NCBI GenBank assembly: GCA_947503835.1
Contig: CANNFM010000025.1
Span: 1-64,000 of the forward strand
DNA length: 64,000 bases
Direction of reading: 5' to 3'
Origin: an uncultured Aquimarina sp.
GTDB taxonomy: Bacteria > Bacteroidota > Bacteroidia > Flavobacteriales > Flavobacteriaceae
Shown here: one piece after another, positions 27,015 to 36,504 of the stretch
Numbering within the stretch: the stretch's first letter is position 1
Layout: each line of letters opens with the position of its first letter
Notes under the pieces: model-generated
What the model saw: only the letters and a program-made list of their open reading frames with translations
What the model was told of the DNA's origin: nothing
Databases searched by the model: none
Made by a program: the position numbers and the translations under genes

Positions 27015-27142
27015 CTTGAAAAAGCGTCAATTCGAGTTTTTCGTTAAGAAAAGTATCGAGAATAGCTTTTTCAAGACATCAAAATACGATTCTCGATACA
27101 CTTTTCCTTATAGTCAAAGCACTCGAATTGACGTATTTTGAT
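27015..27142. repeat. Long palindromic intergenic element, copy B
   Basis: Arms GCGTCAATTCGAGT (27024-27037) and ACTCGAATTGACG (27121-27133); inner GTATCGAGAA (27053-27062) and TTCTCGATAC (27090-27099). CTTGAAAAAGC (27015-27025) pairs with GCTTTTTCAAG (27065-27075), and ATCAAAATACG (27078-27088) pairs with CGTATTTTGAT (27132-27142), so it folds as two adjacent long hairpins. It lies between gldFG and the ABM gene. Confidence 0.85.
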
Positions 27143-27143
27143 A

Positions 27144-27428
27144 TTATACTATATTTACGCTCCAGGCTTCGGGTTTTTGATTAAACTTGTTTTTAGTATT
27201 TGCCCAAACGCCTTTGAATAACGTAGAGTTTCTATAGTTATTGAGATGTTCTTCAGATTCCCAATGGCTATACGTAAAAAATTGATTGGGCTGATTGATG
27301 TCTCGTAATAATTTAACATGACTACACCCTTCAAAATTTCGAATCTTATCTTTATTCAGTTCAAAAATTTCTATAAAGGCGTCAATTTGATCGGGAATAA
27401 ATCCCATTTTTACTATTCGTTCAATCAT
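27144..27428 (-). CDS. Antibiotic biosynthesis monooxygenase (ABM)-domain protein
   Basis: 94 residues forming one ferredoxin-like ABM fold: MIERIVKMGFIPDQIDAFIEIF, an EGCSHVKLLRD strand, FFTYSHWESEEHLNNYRNS and a C-terminal strand. Members are heme- or quinol-handling monooxygenases or stress proteins; no specific substrate is implied. Cytoplasmic. The element just downstream may serve as its terminator. Confidence 0.82.
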   Translation of the reverse strand: MIERIVKMGFIPDQIDAFIEIFELNKDKIRNFEGCSHVKLLRDINQPNQFFTYSHWESEEHLNNYRNSTLFKGVWANTKNKFNQKPEAWSVNIV

Positions 27429-27601
27429 TTTTTTCAGAGTATCAAAGCAGCAAAGTTACAAAGTTTTAATGTTTATTATGATTGCGTTAAGGATAGCAGC
27501 GGCATCCTTTTTTTATTGTATCCTGAGGCTCTCGAAGGATATGATAAAAAAAGATACAGCGAATAGCCCGCCCGAACGCCCAAATTATTTTTATTACCAA
27601 A

Positions 27602-28438
27602 TTACTCAAAACTAATACTCACCGTATCCCTATGATGCAATCCAAAAAGGCTAGAGGCTCCTCCCACAGTTTTAGGGTTGCTTTTATAGATGGCTAACTC
27701 TAAATATCCTGAAGAGTTAAAAATAGCTAGTTTTTTACCGTCTTCTTCACGTTTACTTTTTTCAATTTCAAAATTTATAGCATCACTATAGCGGTCATAT
27801 ACTTTTTCGAAAACGGCGGTACGAGCAGTAATTTTATATTTTCTGCCTTTTCCTATTTCTTCAAAAAGTTTTCGGGTGATATTTGTAATTAAATTTCCGT
27901 AATTATCTATGTAGATGATACTACCAACAATTTGTTTGTTTCCAACATTTACAATTGGGGTGACCCCTTTAATGGTCTTAATTTCGGTAATAGTTTTACC
28001 AATAACATCGAGAGTGCCCCCACGAGCGATATGGCAGGCTACGGTTACAAATACATCTAGCACAGGGAAATTGGATACGATAGCATCATGGATATTGATT
28101 TCTACAATCTTCTCGGGATTAAATTCTGAGGTGATTAGACATATCAACCCATTATTAGCACAAATAAAATAGTGGCCATCTAATTGTACAGCTATATGTT
28201 TGTTTTCAGGATTAAGTTCGCTATCTATACCTATAATATGAATACTTCCTTTTGGGAAACTTTTATAGGCATTTTGTATGATATATGCCGCTTCTGTAAT
28301 ATGAAATGGTGAAATCTCATGCGAAATATCAACAACCTTGGCTTCGGGTAATTCAGTATAAATTGCTCCTTTAACCGCAGATACAAAGTGATCTTTGATT
28401 CCGAAATCTGTAGTTAACGTGATAATTGGCATGTACAA
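27602..28438 (-). CDS. SAM hydrolase / SAM-dependent halogenase-family protein (DUF62)
   Basis: 278 residues opening ITLTTDFGIKDHFVSAVKGAI, with VVDISHEISPFHITEAAYII, and NNGLICLI and GNLITNI motifs of the SAM hydroxide adenosyltransferase (duf62) family related to fluorinase and chlorinase. Most members hydrolyse SAM to adenosine and methionine; halogenases carry a special loop which I do not see clearly. The start may be MYM or the second Met two codons later. Confidence 0.88.
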   Translation of the reverse strand: MYMPIITLTTDFGIKDHFVSAVKGAIYTELPEAKVVDISHEISPFHITEAAYIIQNAYKSFPKGSIHIIGIDSELNPENKHIAVQLDGHYFICANNGLICLITSEFNPEKIVEINIHDAIVSNFPVLDVFVTVACHIARGGTLDVIGKTITEIKTIKGVTPIVNVGNKQIVGSIIYIDNYGNLITNITRKLFEEIGKGRKYKITARTAVFEKVYDRYSDAINFEIEKSKREEDGKKLAIFNSSGYLELAIYKSNPKTVGGASSLFGLHHRDTVSISFE

Positions 28439-28697
28439 GAATTGTTAATATCTTTTAACTGTAAGCGCTTAAAAATATGTAAATTTGTTTTGAAGTTCTT
28501 TGACGTCTTTCTTTGAGTTGCAAAATGATAATAAAACCTCTTTTTATGGTTTTATACACTGTAAAACTGCATTGAGATCTTATATAAGATCAGATCCGTT
28601 TTAAAATATCATTTTGTTTTCCCGGCAAAAGACTTAAAACAACTTTAGCAAACTTAGTCAATCCTTGAAAAAAATCATACTAAAATTCGTATAGCTT

Positions 28698-29654
28698 TTG
28701 AACGAACTTATCATTGAACTAACAGAAATCAATCCGAGAGAATTTTTCGGACTTCAGAATAGTAATATTCAATTATTAAAAAAATACTTTCCCAAGTTAA
28801 AAATTGTAGCTAGAGGCAGTAAAATGAAAGTGTATGGAGACGAAGACATGCTCGAAGAGTTTGACATGCGTCTTAATATGCTTCTTGATCATTTTGGAAA
28901 ATACAATAAACTGGATGAAAATGTAATCGAGCGTGTGTTAACAAGTGATAGCAAAGCAGATTATGAAACAACGGCCACTAGTGGAGAAACTTTGCTTCAT
29001 GGTGTGGGTGGAAAACTAATCAAAGCGCAAACGGCCAATCAACGTAAACTTGTTGAATCTTCCAATAAAAATGATATGGTTTTTGCTATTGGCCCGGCGG
29101 GTACAGGTAAAACATACACCGGAGTAGCATTGGCAGTAAAAGCTTTGAAGGAAAAACAAGTAAGGCGTATTATTCTAACTCGACCTGCGGTTGAAGCTGG
29201 AGAAAATCTAGGTTTTTTACCGGGTGATCTTAAAGAGAAGTTAGATCCTTATATGCAACCATTGTATGATGCCTTACGCGATATGATTCCACCCGAAAAG
29301 CTGGATAGTTTTATTGAAAAAGGAGTTATCCAAATCGCACCCATGGCTTTTATGCGTGGAAGAACCTTAGACAATGCTTTTGTTATTCTTGATGAAGCAC
29401 AAAACACGACTCATGCACAAATGAAAATGTTTTTAACTCGTATGGGTAAAAATGCAAAGTTTATTATTACTGGTGATCCAGGGCAAATTGATTTACCAAG
29501 AAGAGTTACTTCAGGTCTTAAAGAGGCTCTACTTGTTCTAAAAGGTGTTCAGGGAATCGGTATGATTTATTTAGATGATAAGGATGTTATTCGACATAAA
29601 TTGGTGAGAAAAGTAATTGCTGCATATAAAGATATTGAAAATAGAAATGGATAA
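28698..29654 (+). CDS. PhoH family ATPase
   Basis: 318 residues, starting at TTG (28698); the next Met is well inside the conserved N-terminal domain. The P-loop FAIGPAGTGKT is near residue 130-140 and Walker B VILDEAQNTTHAQ near 228-240. The N-terminal 100 residues form the KH-like part seen in PhoH/YbeZ, which work with YbeY and helicases in RNA maturation. It is 75 bases before purC in the same direction and may be co-transcribed. Confidence 0.92.
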   Translation: MNELIIELTEINPREFFGLQNSNIQLLKKYFPKLKIVARGSKMKVYGDEDMLEEFDMRLNMLLDHFGKYNKLDENVIERVLTSDSKADYETTATSGETLLHGVGGKLIKAQTANQRKLVESSNKNDMVFAIGPAGTGKTYTGVALAVKALKEKQVRRIILTRPAVEAGENLGFLPGDLKEKLDPYMQPLYDALRDMIPPEKLDSFIEKGVIQIAPMAFMRGRTLDNAFVILDEAQNTTHAQMKMFLTRMGKNAKFIITGDPGQIDLPRRVTSGLKEALLVLKGVQGIGMIYLDDKDVIRHKLVRKVIAAYKDIENRNG

Positions 29655-29696
29655 TGTCGTTTCATATTTTAAGTTTTTAGTTCCAAGTTGTAATTA

Positions 29697-29724
29697 GAAA
29701 CCTGAAACCCGAAACCTGAAACCT
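29697..29724. repeat. 7-bp tandem array (GAAACCT x4) just before purC
   Basis: GAAACCT, GAAACCC, GAAACCT, GAAACCT in exact succession, ending 5 bases before the purC ATG, so it occupies the ribosome-binding region. Confidence 0.8.
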
Positions 29725-29729
29725 ATAGA

Positions 29730-30677
29730 ATGAATACAATAGTAGATACAAACTATAATTTTCCTAATCAAAAATCAGTTTATAAAGGAAAAGTAAGAGA
29801 AGTATATAATATCAACGATAACCTTTTGGTAATGATTGCTACAGATCGATTGTCTGCGTTTGATGTGGTAATGCCCAAAGGAATTCCTTTTAAAGGACAA
29901 ATCCTAAATCAAATTGCTGCCAAAATGATGAAAGCAACAGAGGATTTAGTCCCAAATTGGTTAATAGCTACTCCTGATCCTAATGTTGCTGTAGGGCATC
30001 TGTGTGATCCTTTTAAAGTAGAAATGGTAATCAGAGGGTATCTTTCGGGGCATGCATCTCGAGAATATAAAGCTGGAAAACGAATATTATGCGGTGTGAC
30101 GATGCCCGATGGAATGAAAGAAAACGATAAATTTCCCGAACCTATCATCACGCCATCTACCAAAGCTGATAATGGTGAGCATGATGAAGATATTTCTCGC
30201 GAAGAGATACTTGCAAACGGAATTGTTAATGAAGAAGATTATTTGGTTCTTGAAGAGTATACCCATAAGCTTTTTCAAAGAGGAACAGAGATTGCCGCAG
30301 AACAAGGTTTAATTTTAGTGGATACTAAATACGAATTTGGAAAAACAAAGGATGGTAAAATCGTTTTAATAGATGAAATACATACTCCTGATTCTTCTCG
30401 TTATTTTTATGCTGAAGGCTATGCAGAGAGACAACAGAACGATGAACCACAAAAACAATTGTCTAAAGAATTTGTAAGACAATGGTTAATTAGTAATGGT
30501 TTTCAAGGTAAAGAAGGACAACAAATACCAGAAATGACAGATGAATATATACACTCTGTTTCTGAGCGTTATATCGAACTTTATGAAAATATAACAGGAG
30601 TATCGTTTATTAAAGCGGATGTTTCTGAAGTTGAAAAACGAATAGAAAAAAATATTCTTGAGTATTTACAAGCGTAG
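29730..30677 (+). CDS. purC: Phosphoribosylaminoimidazole-succinocarboxamide synthase (SAICAR synthase)
   Basis: 315 residues catalysing ATP-dependent joining of aspartate to CAIR in purine synthesis. Diagnostic stretches: YKGKVREVYNI (P-loop-like), TDRLSAFDVVMPKGIPFKG, VIRGYLSGHASREY, and LIDEIHTPDSSRYFY. Length fits the longer eukaryote-like/Bacteroidetes form. Other pur genes are not nearby. A heptamer array sits at its ribosome-binding region. Confidence 0.96.
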   Translation: MNTIVDTNYNFPNQKSVYKGKVREVYNINDNLLVMIATDRLSAFDVVMPKGIPFKGQILNQIAAKMMKATEDLVPNWLIATPDPNVAVGHLCDPFKVEMVIRGYLSGHASREYKAGKRILCGVTMPDGMKENDKFPEPIITPSTKADNGEHDEDISREEILANGIVNEEDYLVLEEYTHKLFQRGTEIAAEQGLILVDTKYEFGKTKDGKIVLIDEIHTPDSSRYFYAEGYAERQQNDEPQKQLSKEFVRQWLISNGFQGKEGQQIPEMTDEYIHSVSERYIELYENITGVSFIKADVSEVEKRIEKNILEYLQA

Positions 30678-30697
30678 TTCATGAAGGTATATAAAAA

Positions 30698-30733
30698 AGA
30701 AGCGACTGTTACAACAATCGCTTCTTTTTTTGT
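30698..30733 (+). terminator. Terminator after purC
   Basis: AGAAGCGACTGTT / AACAATCGCTTCT stem with one mismatch and a run of seven Ts; A-rich on the left, so it may also stop the convergent gene. Confidence 0.85.
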
Positions 30734-30738
30734 GCCTA

Positions 30739-31143
30739 TCAAGCAACTTTGTATTCCAACAATTGTACATTGTCTTGTAAGCGTTCTTTTACAATATTCA
30801 TCATTCGCTTGTTTAGAGATGATGAATTATGAGTATAGATACTATATTCTTCAACAGTAAATTGACCAATAATCATTCCTTTAAGGCTATTTCTAAATTT
30901 CATATCCTTTTGGATTGCATTTTCAATAAAGGCCAGTCTTTTCTCAAGAGATAATTCATAAAAAGTATTCTTCCTTTTTATAATATAATTTTTGAATACA
31001 TGAATTAATAAGTCTCCTTGCAGTTTTATGATAGGCCTAATTGTTTTATTCTGAAACTGCTCGTCATTAGACATATTTTCAGAAACTCTGGCATTTAATA
31101 ATTGCGGGCGTATCGCCAATAAATTTGATTCCCTGTTTTCCAT
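30739..31143 (-). CDS. Conserved hypothetical protein (flavobacterial, sometimes labelled glyoxalase)
   Basis: 134 residues, helical and charged, with no signal or membrane segment. The segment RLAFIENAIQKDMKFRNSLKGMIIGQFTVEEY looks strongly conserved from memory of related genomes, where the name glyoxalase is sometimes attached. No glyoxalase metal ligands or beta-alpha-beta modules are visible, so I leave the function open. Convergent with purC. Confidence 0.75.
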   Translation of the reverse strand: MENRESNLLAIRPQLLNARVSENMSNDEQFQNKTIRPIIKLQGDLLIHVFKNYIIKRKNTFYELSLEKRLAFIENAIQKDMKFRNSLKGMIIGQFTVEEYSIYTHNSSSLNKRMMNIVKERLQDNVQLLEYKVA

Positions 31144-31346
31144 AATAATGAAGGTTTACTAAAATTAGTTAATTGTTGGATTCGAAATTCATGACGCATG
31201 GTATAGTTTTTAACTACTTATAAACAATACTAATGTTACGGAATTGAAGTTTCCTCATGTGGTTATAACTCAAATTTATGCATTCTATTTCTCCTTAGTA
31301 GTAAGCTAATTATAAGTTATTTGTATGGAACTTACGTTTGTTTAAT

Positions 31347-31373
31347 AAAAAAAGCCCCCCGAAGGGAGCTTTA
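31347..31373 (-). terminator. Terminator of the BNR-repeat protein gene
   Basis: On the minus strand AGCTCCC-TTCG-GGGGGCT (one G-T pair) followed by seven Ts, about 25 bases after the stop at 31397. Confidence 0.82.
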
Positions 31374-31396
31374 TATAACTAAGCAATAAAAATTTC

Positions 31397-34300
31397 TTAT
31401 TTACTTATAAATTTTTCTCTATCTAATATTTCCGCAGGGGTGCCATTTACTTTTTCCAGATATTTATTGAATTTAGCTACCTGCTTAGTATTTATTTTTT
31501 CATAAACCGTTTTAGCATCATTTAACCTTTTTTCTAACACTCCCATATTTTCTAATTGAGCGAATGAAGGTTTTTCGAATTGATTTGCTACTTCAGCATA
31601 TATTTTAGAAAGCTTCTCTCTTAACTGTGGTTCTGCTTCATCTACATAATTGTCTCCTGTAGTCACTACCAGGGTTTCTTTTAATGTAGTTAGCTCTTTA
31701 ACAACAGGAGCTGTAACTTTACTAGATGCAGGGTCGGTTTTGGATAAACTTTCAGCCTTTTTTATATTTTGATCAATTTTATAGACCAAATAGGCAAGAT
31801 CTTCCATCTCATCAAATAACTGTTTTGCAGCTTTTTGCTGTGCGATTCTCTCTTGATCTGTGATTAAAGAGCTTGGATCGTTCTTAAGAATAATAGAGGT
31901 CTCAAACTGTTTTTTTCCTTTAGTAAGAACAACTTTATAAGATCCAGCAGAAGCTCGGGGAGCCGTAAATCCACCAAAAGTAAATGTCTTCCCGGCGGCA
32001 ACTTTAGGTGTTTTTTTTCTAAAGTTCCAATCTACAATATTGATTCCTTTTGCTTTACCAGGAGTTAGATTTACTACCTCATTACCGTCTTGATCCTGAA
32101 TTGAAAGTGTCATTTTTCCGAAGGTATGTCGTTTCTTCAGGTAATAAATAATCTTTGAAGAAGTATTTGGATTATCTCCAACAAACTGAAGTTCTGTACT
32201 TCCTCCACCAAAACCACTTTCTTCTTTAATAATAGCAGGTTTAGTCTCAAAAAAATGAACTTCTTTGGCAAGAACTTCTTGGCTTATTTGTCGTAAAGGA
32301 GAAATATCATCAATAATGATTGCACCCCGACCATGAGTACCCATTACTAAATCACTGGTCTTTTTCTGTAAATCTATAAAATGTACAGCGGCGGCTGGCA
32401 TATTATTTGTGAAACGCGACCAGTTTTTACCACCATCTATAGTAATGAATAACCCAAACTCTGTACCCAAAAACAGTAGGTCTTCATTAACGTAATCTTC
32501 TTGAATATTTCTTGCAAACCCAACGATATCATCTGTAGCAAGAGATATCCACGTTTTCCCAAAATCTGAAGTTTTATATACATACGTATTCATATCTCCA
32601 GATGCATGCCCATCGAAAACGGCGTATGCAGTACCTTTTTTATGAGTACTTGCCTCTATATGATATACCCATGTGTTTTTTGGTAGCCCTTGTATATTCT
32701 GAACGGTATTGATCCAAGTTTTACCGCCATCTTGCGTTATCTGTACATTACCATCATCGGTTCCTACCCATATTATTTTCTCATCAAGGGGAGATTCGGC
32801 AATAGTAAATATAGTAGTATGTGTTTCTGCTCCTGATTTATCTGTAGAGAGACCACCAGACTCTTTGTCTTGTTTAGCCGGATCGTTGGTAGTGAGGTCT
32901 GGAGATATTTTTTTCCAATTATTCCCCATATCTTCACTTAGGTGTAAGAATTGGCTTCCCATATAAAATCGATCAGGTTGGTGATTACTAATAGCCATAG
33001 GTGCATTCCAGTTGAAACGTAAATCGGCTTCTCCTTTTATAGGTAATGGTTGGATATTTTTGGTGTAATTTTTATCCATATCATATCTCCATACATTTTG
33101 TGCGCCTTGCATTTCAGAATATATAATACGTTTTGTTGGATGTCTTAGTACTCTAAAACCATCACCAACACCAACTGGGTTCCAGTCACGAGCTTCAATA
33201 CCTCCTGGAGAGGATGAAGGGCCCCACCAAGATCCATTATCTTGTAAACCACCATAAATGTTATAGGGTTCATCATTATCAACACTTATATGATAAAATT
33301 GTGAAACAGGTAGGTTATCTACCATATCAAAAGTTCCTGCACCATCCCAACTTCTGTATACACCACCATCTGTACCTACGTATATCCTATCAGAATTGTT
33401 AATATCAAATACCACATCGTGTATGTCTGGATGAAGTTTTAGGGCTCCTGTTAATGGAGTTAAGGCTTTGAAGGTTTTTCCGCCATCACGGGAAATAGAG
33501 CCTAAGAATCCACCTTTAATTAAAATATCAGGATTTTTAGGGTCTACCACAACTCTAGAGAAGTAAAAAGGCCTAACCACTAATTCAAAATCAGAATTTA
33601 ATAATTTCCATGAGGCACCAGCATCATCAGAACGATAGAGTCCTTTGTCATCTTTACTTTCTACTACTGCGTAGACAATTTTTGGGTTAGATGGAGCCAC
33701 GGCAATTGCAAATCTACCCAAGTCGCCTGTTGGAAAACCATTATGAATTTTATTCCAGGTTTTTCCTGCATCAGTAGACTTATACAATGCACTATTTGGC
33801 CCTCCTGAGTTAAAACCCCATGCCGTTCTTCTATGCTCCCACATAGATGCATATAGGATATTGGGATTCGTAGGATCCATTATGAGATCACTAGCCCCCG
33901 TTTTTTCATTAGTATAGAGGATCTTTTCCCAGGTTGTACCCCCATCTATGGTTTTATAAACCCCTCTTTCTTCACTATCACTCCATAAAGCTCCCAGGAC
34001 TGCAACATAAATTTCATTAGAGTTTTTTGGGTTAATTTCTATACTGCTTATGCGTTCAGAGTTTTCAAACCCCATCTTTTTCCAGTTAGCACCTCCATCT
34101 GTCGATTTATATAACCCATCACCTATAGAAACACTGTTTCGAGTCCAAATCTCACCCGTACCAACCCATACAGTATTATCTGGATCATTTGGATCTACGG
34201 CAACTACACCAATAGACTGTGCATGTTTGTCAAAAATAGGAGCAAAGCTTGCGCCACCATTTGATGATTTCCATACACCTCCACCTGCAGTACCGGCATA

Positions 34301-34483
34301 TAATATTCTAGTGTTTGTTGGATGATTTTCTAGGTCGATTATTCTACCACTCATAAGAGCGGGACCAATTTGTCGAGCTTCTAAATTACCAAAAAGTTCT
34401 TTTCCTTTAAGAACAATATCTTGTGATTGCATACTTATTGATAGGAGTATGCTCAAAGCCCCAAAAATAATTTTTTTGTTCAT
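31397..34483 (-). CDS. Exported BNR/VPS10-type beta-propeller protein (glycosyl hydrolase-like)
   Basis: 1028 residues with a signal peptide (1-20). Residues 30-720 hold many Asp-box (SxDxGxTW) repeats, such as STDGGANWKKM, TIDGGTTWEKI, STDAGKTWNKI and QDGGKTWINT, giving one or two large beta-propellers like sortilin/VPS10 proteins and xyloglucanases. The C-terminal 300 residues form a beta-sandwich (EESGFGGGSTELQF on) and a helical bundle (ITDQERIAQQKAAKQL on). No enzymatic residue can be assigned. It ends in LDREKFISK without a T9SS domain. Confidence 0.85.
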   Translation of the reverse strand: MNKKIIFGALSILLSISMQSQDIVLKGKELFGNLEARQIGPALMSGRIIDLENHPTNTRILYAGTAGGGVWKSSNGGASFAPIFDKHAQSIGVVAVDPNDPDNTVWVGTGEIWTRNSVSIGDGLYKSTDGGANWKKMGFENSERISSIEINPKNSNEIYVAVLGALWSDSEERGVYKTIDGGTTWEKILYTNEKTGASDLIMDPTNPNILYASMWEHRRTAWGFNSGGPNSALYKSTDAGKTWNKIHNGFPTGDLGRFAIAVAPSNPKIVYAVVESKDDKGLYRSDDAGASWKLLNSDFELVVRPFYFSRVVVDPKNPDILIKGGFLGSISRDGGKTFKALTPLTGALKLHPDIHDVVFDINNSDRIYVGTDGGVYRSWDGAGTFDMVDNLPVSQFYHISVDNDEPYNIYGGLQDNGSWWGPSSSPGGIEARDWNPVGVGDGFRVLRHPTKRIIYSEMQGAQNVWRYDMDKNYTKNIQPLPIKGEADLRFNWNAPMAISNHQPDRFYMGSQFLHLSEDMGNNWKKISPDLTTNDPAKQDKESGGLSTDKSGAETHTTIFTIAESPLDEKIIWVGTDDGNVQITQDGGKTWINTVQNIQGLPKNTWVYHIEASTHKKGTAYAVFDGHASGDMNTYVYKTSDFGKTWISLATDDIVGFARNIQEDYVNEDLLFLGTEFGLFITIDGGKNWSRFTNNMPAAAVHFIDLQKKTSDLVMGTHGRGAIIIDDISPLRQISQEVLAKEVHFFETKPAIIKEESGFGGGSTELQFVGDNPNTSSKIIYYLKKRHTFGKMTLSIQDQDGNEVVNLTPGKAKGINIVDWNFRKKTPKVAAGKTFTFGGFTAPRASAGSYKVVLTKGKKQFETSIILKNDPSSLITDQERIAQQKAAKQLFDEMEDLAYLVYKIDQNIKKAESLSKTDPASSKVTAPVVKELTTLKETLVVTTGDNYVDEAEPQLREKLSKIYAEVANQFEKPSFAQLENMGVLEKRLNDAKTVYEKINTKQVAKFNKYLEKVNGTPAEILDREKFISK

Positions 34484-34508
34484 AATTATTCTGATTGATT
34501 TGATGTGA

Positions 34509-34540
34509 ATAAAAAATCCCCAATAATTACATTGGGGATT
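34509..34540 (-). terminator. Terminator of the LolA-like gene
   Basis: Perfect 10-bp stem AATCCCCAAT / ATTGGGGATT; on the minus strand it is followed by a T run. Confidence 0.85.
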
Positions 34541-34555
34541 AGCACTGTATAATGT

Positions 34556-35311
34556 CTATTCCTTTTTTTCTTCTACTACCTTTTCTGGAAAAGCAAAGAT
34601 TGCGGTATCTACTTCAGGATCCAGTTTAATGTCTTTAAAACTCATGGTTTGAAATTGATTAGTAATAGTAAAAGGAAAATAAACTCCATTTACTTCTTGA
34701 TAATCGCTAATAGATGATTTTGCTATTTGACCTTTCATTGGCCCATCATTAATTTCAGATTCTACAATGATTGGAACAAAATTTTCGGTATCAAAATAGT
34801 AATGAGATATGTTTGGTTTAGATTCGCCATTAATAGTAATAGGATCTTTAGTTAGTTTTATTTTAAATGTTTCTGTACCATCTACGGTCTCTTTTCCTAT
34901 AAGTTCTACAGAATACCCATTATCTTTATAGTTCAAAAATGGGTCTGGAAAATCTTTGGATTGCTTTTTCATGTTTTCCGTAGCCTCATTATCGCTTTTT
35001 TCTGCATCCATTGTCATTTGATTTCTTTGCCATGAGGTTTCACCATCAAAAGCGGACCAAACCATACGATTACCTTGAAGTTCTATAGTAACAACCTGTT
35101 TACCATCTTTTGTTGATATTTGTTCAAAAGGAATTTCCATGCCTTGCATTTTCATTACACCGACCATTTCGATACCTTTTAATTTTTCCCAATTTTCTTT
35201 ACCACCAGTATTTTCGAAATAATTATTAAGTATTTCGTCTGCAGTTTGTGCATGAAATGATGTGGTTATAGCTAATATTAAAGCTATTAATATAGATTTT
35301 AAAGCACCCAT
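34556..35311 (-). CDS. Outer membrane lipoprotein-sorting-like protein (LolA/LolB fold)
   Basis: 251 residues with a signal peptide (1-21, ending FHAQ). The start of the mature protein TADEILNNYFENTGGKENWEKLKGIEMVGVM and later VELIGKETVDGTETFKIKL and SISDYQEVNGVYFPFTITNQF follow the pattern of the Bacteroidetes periplasmic LolA-like proteins. It probably binds a lipid or lipoprotein in the periplasm, but differs enough from true LolA that the job is unsure. It has its own terminator. Confidence 0.8.
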   Translation of the reverse strand: MGALKSILIALILAITTSFHAQTADEILNNYFENTGGKENWEKLKGIEMVGVMKMQGMEIPFEQISTKDGKQVVTIELQGNRMVWSAFDGETSWQRNQMTMDAEKSDNEATENMKKQSKDFPDPFLNYKDNGYSVELIGKETVDGTETFKIKLTKDPITINGESKPNISHYYFDTENFVPIIVESEINDGPMKGQIAKSSISDYQEVNGVYFPFTITNQFQTMSFKDIKLDPEVDTAIFAFPEKVVEEKKE

Positions 35312-35397
35312 TGTTATAGTTTTTTATGTTGTTATTGTAAAATTAGTCAATCGAATGATATTTTTGTTACACTTTTAAAACTAATTCTTTTCATAAT

Positions 35398-36288
35398 ATG
35401 CAATTTGGTAAAGTAGAATATCCAGAGAAAATTAATTTCGAATTACCCCAAGATCACGATGGCACGGCTGGCGTTTTAAAAAAAACTGCAACAGATGGTT
35501 TATCTGTATATGTAGGATGTGCCAAATGGAATAAACAGGATCTAAAGGGTTTTTACCCTAGAGGTACCAAGGATGAACTCGAATATTACTCGAGACAATT
35601 TAATAGTATTGAGTTAAATGCTACATTTTATAGAATATTTCCTGAGGACCAGTTTAAAAAGTGGTATGATAAAACTCCTGTAGGATTTAAATTTTTCCCA
35701 AAACTTGTGCAGAATATTTCCCATCTTAAACGATTAAATGAAGATGTTCAGCCCTATGTGGATGAATATTTATCTAATGTTATTCATCTTAAAGAAAAAT
35801 TAGGTACAATTTTCTTACAGATGCATGGTAATTTTGCTCCGAAAAATTTTGATAGGGTAATACGCTTTATTGAAAAATGGCCTAAAGAAGTACGGTTAGC
35901 AGTAGAGTTTAGGCATACAGATTGGTTTAATGATCAAGTAGTTGCCCAAGAATTATACTCGCTTCTAGAAGATAATAATGTTGCTAATATAATTACAGAT
36001 ACCGCGGGTAGGAGAGACTTACTGCATATGCGATTGACTAATGATGAAGCTTTTATTAGATATGTTGGTGCAAATCATACCACCGATTACAATAGATTGG
36101 ATGATTGGATCCTGAGATTGAAATCATGGAAAAATTTGGGAATTAATCACATACACTTTTTTGTTCATCAGAATATTGAAAAAGAATCGCCGCTCTTATC
36201 AAAATACTTTATCAATGAATTGAATGAACAGTTAAACACAAAACTTAGTTTACCTGATCATTCGACTGATGATTTAAAATTGTTTTGA
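35398..36288 (+). CDS. DUF72 domain protein
   Basis: 296 residues. VYVGCAKWNKQDLKGFYPRG, then FNSIELNATFYRIFPEDQFKKWYDKTPVGFKF and VRLAVEFRHTDWF are the hallmark blocks of DUF72, a TIM-barrel family with a nuclease- or isomerase-like site of unknown substrate. Cytoplasmic and monocistronic. An N-terminal extension of about 35 residues precedes the usual start of the domain. Confidence 0.9.
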   Translation: MQFGKVEYPEKINFELPQDHDGTAGVLKKTATDGLSVYVGCAKWNKQDLKGFYPRGTKDELEYYSRQFNSIELNATFYRIFPEDQFKKWYDKTPVGFKFFPKLVQNISHLKRLNEDVQPYVDEYLSNVIHLKEKLGTIFLQMHGNFAPKNFDRVIRFIEKWPKEVRLAVEFRHTDWFNDQVVAQELYSLLEDNNVANIITDTAGRRDLLHMRLTNDEAFIRYVGANHTTDYNRLDDWILRLKSWKNLGINHIHFFVHQNIEKESPLLSKYFINELNEQLNTKLSLPDHSTDDLKLF

Positions 36289-36504
36289 ACATATTTTATA
36301 GCAAAATATGGTTTTCGCGTAAGTAAATTGGGGATTTTTGCATTAAAAAGTGTTAAAAAACAAATTTTACTTGCACATTATCGATAAAAATGTGTATTTT
36401 GCCGATGTATTTAAAAGTTATGTTATAAGTATTACTTAAATTTTTTACTCGTACATAGTTTAGAAATGTGATAAAATTAACCCCCAAACTTAAAATTTAA
36501 TCAT

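Noticed and set aside
28439..28697. Possible riboswitch or small RNA upstream of phoH
   Set aside because: I saw AT-rich DNA with a weak ATCTTATATAAGAT palindrome (28576-28589) but no known riboswitch core.
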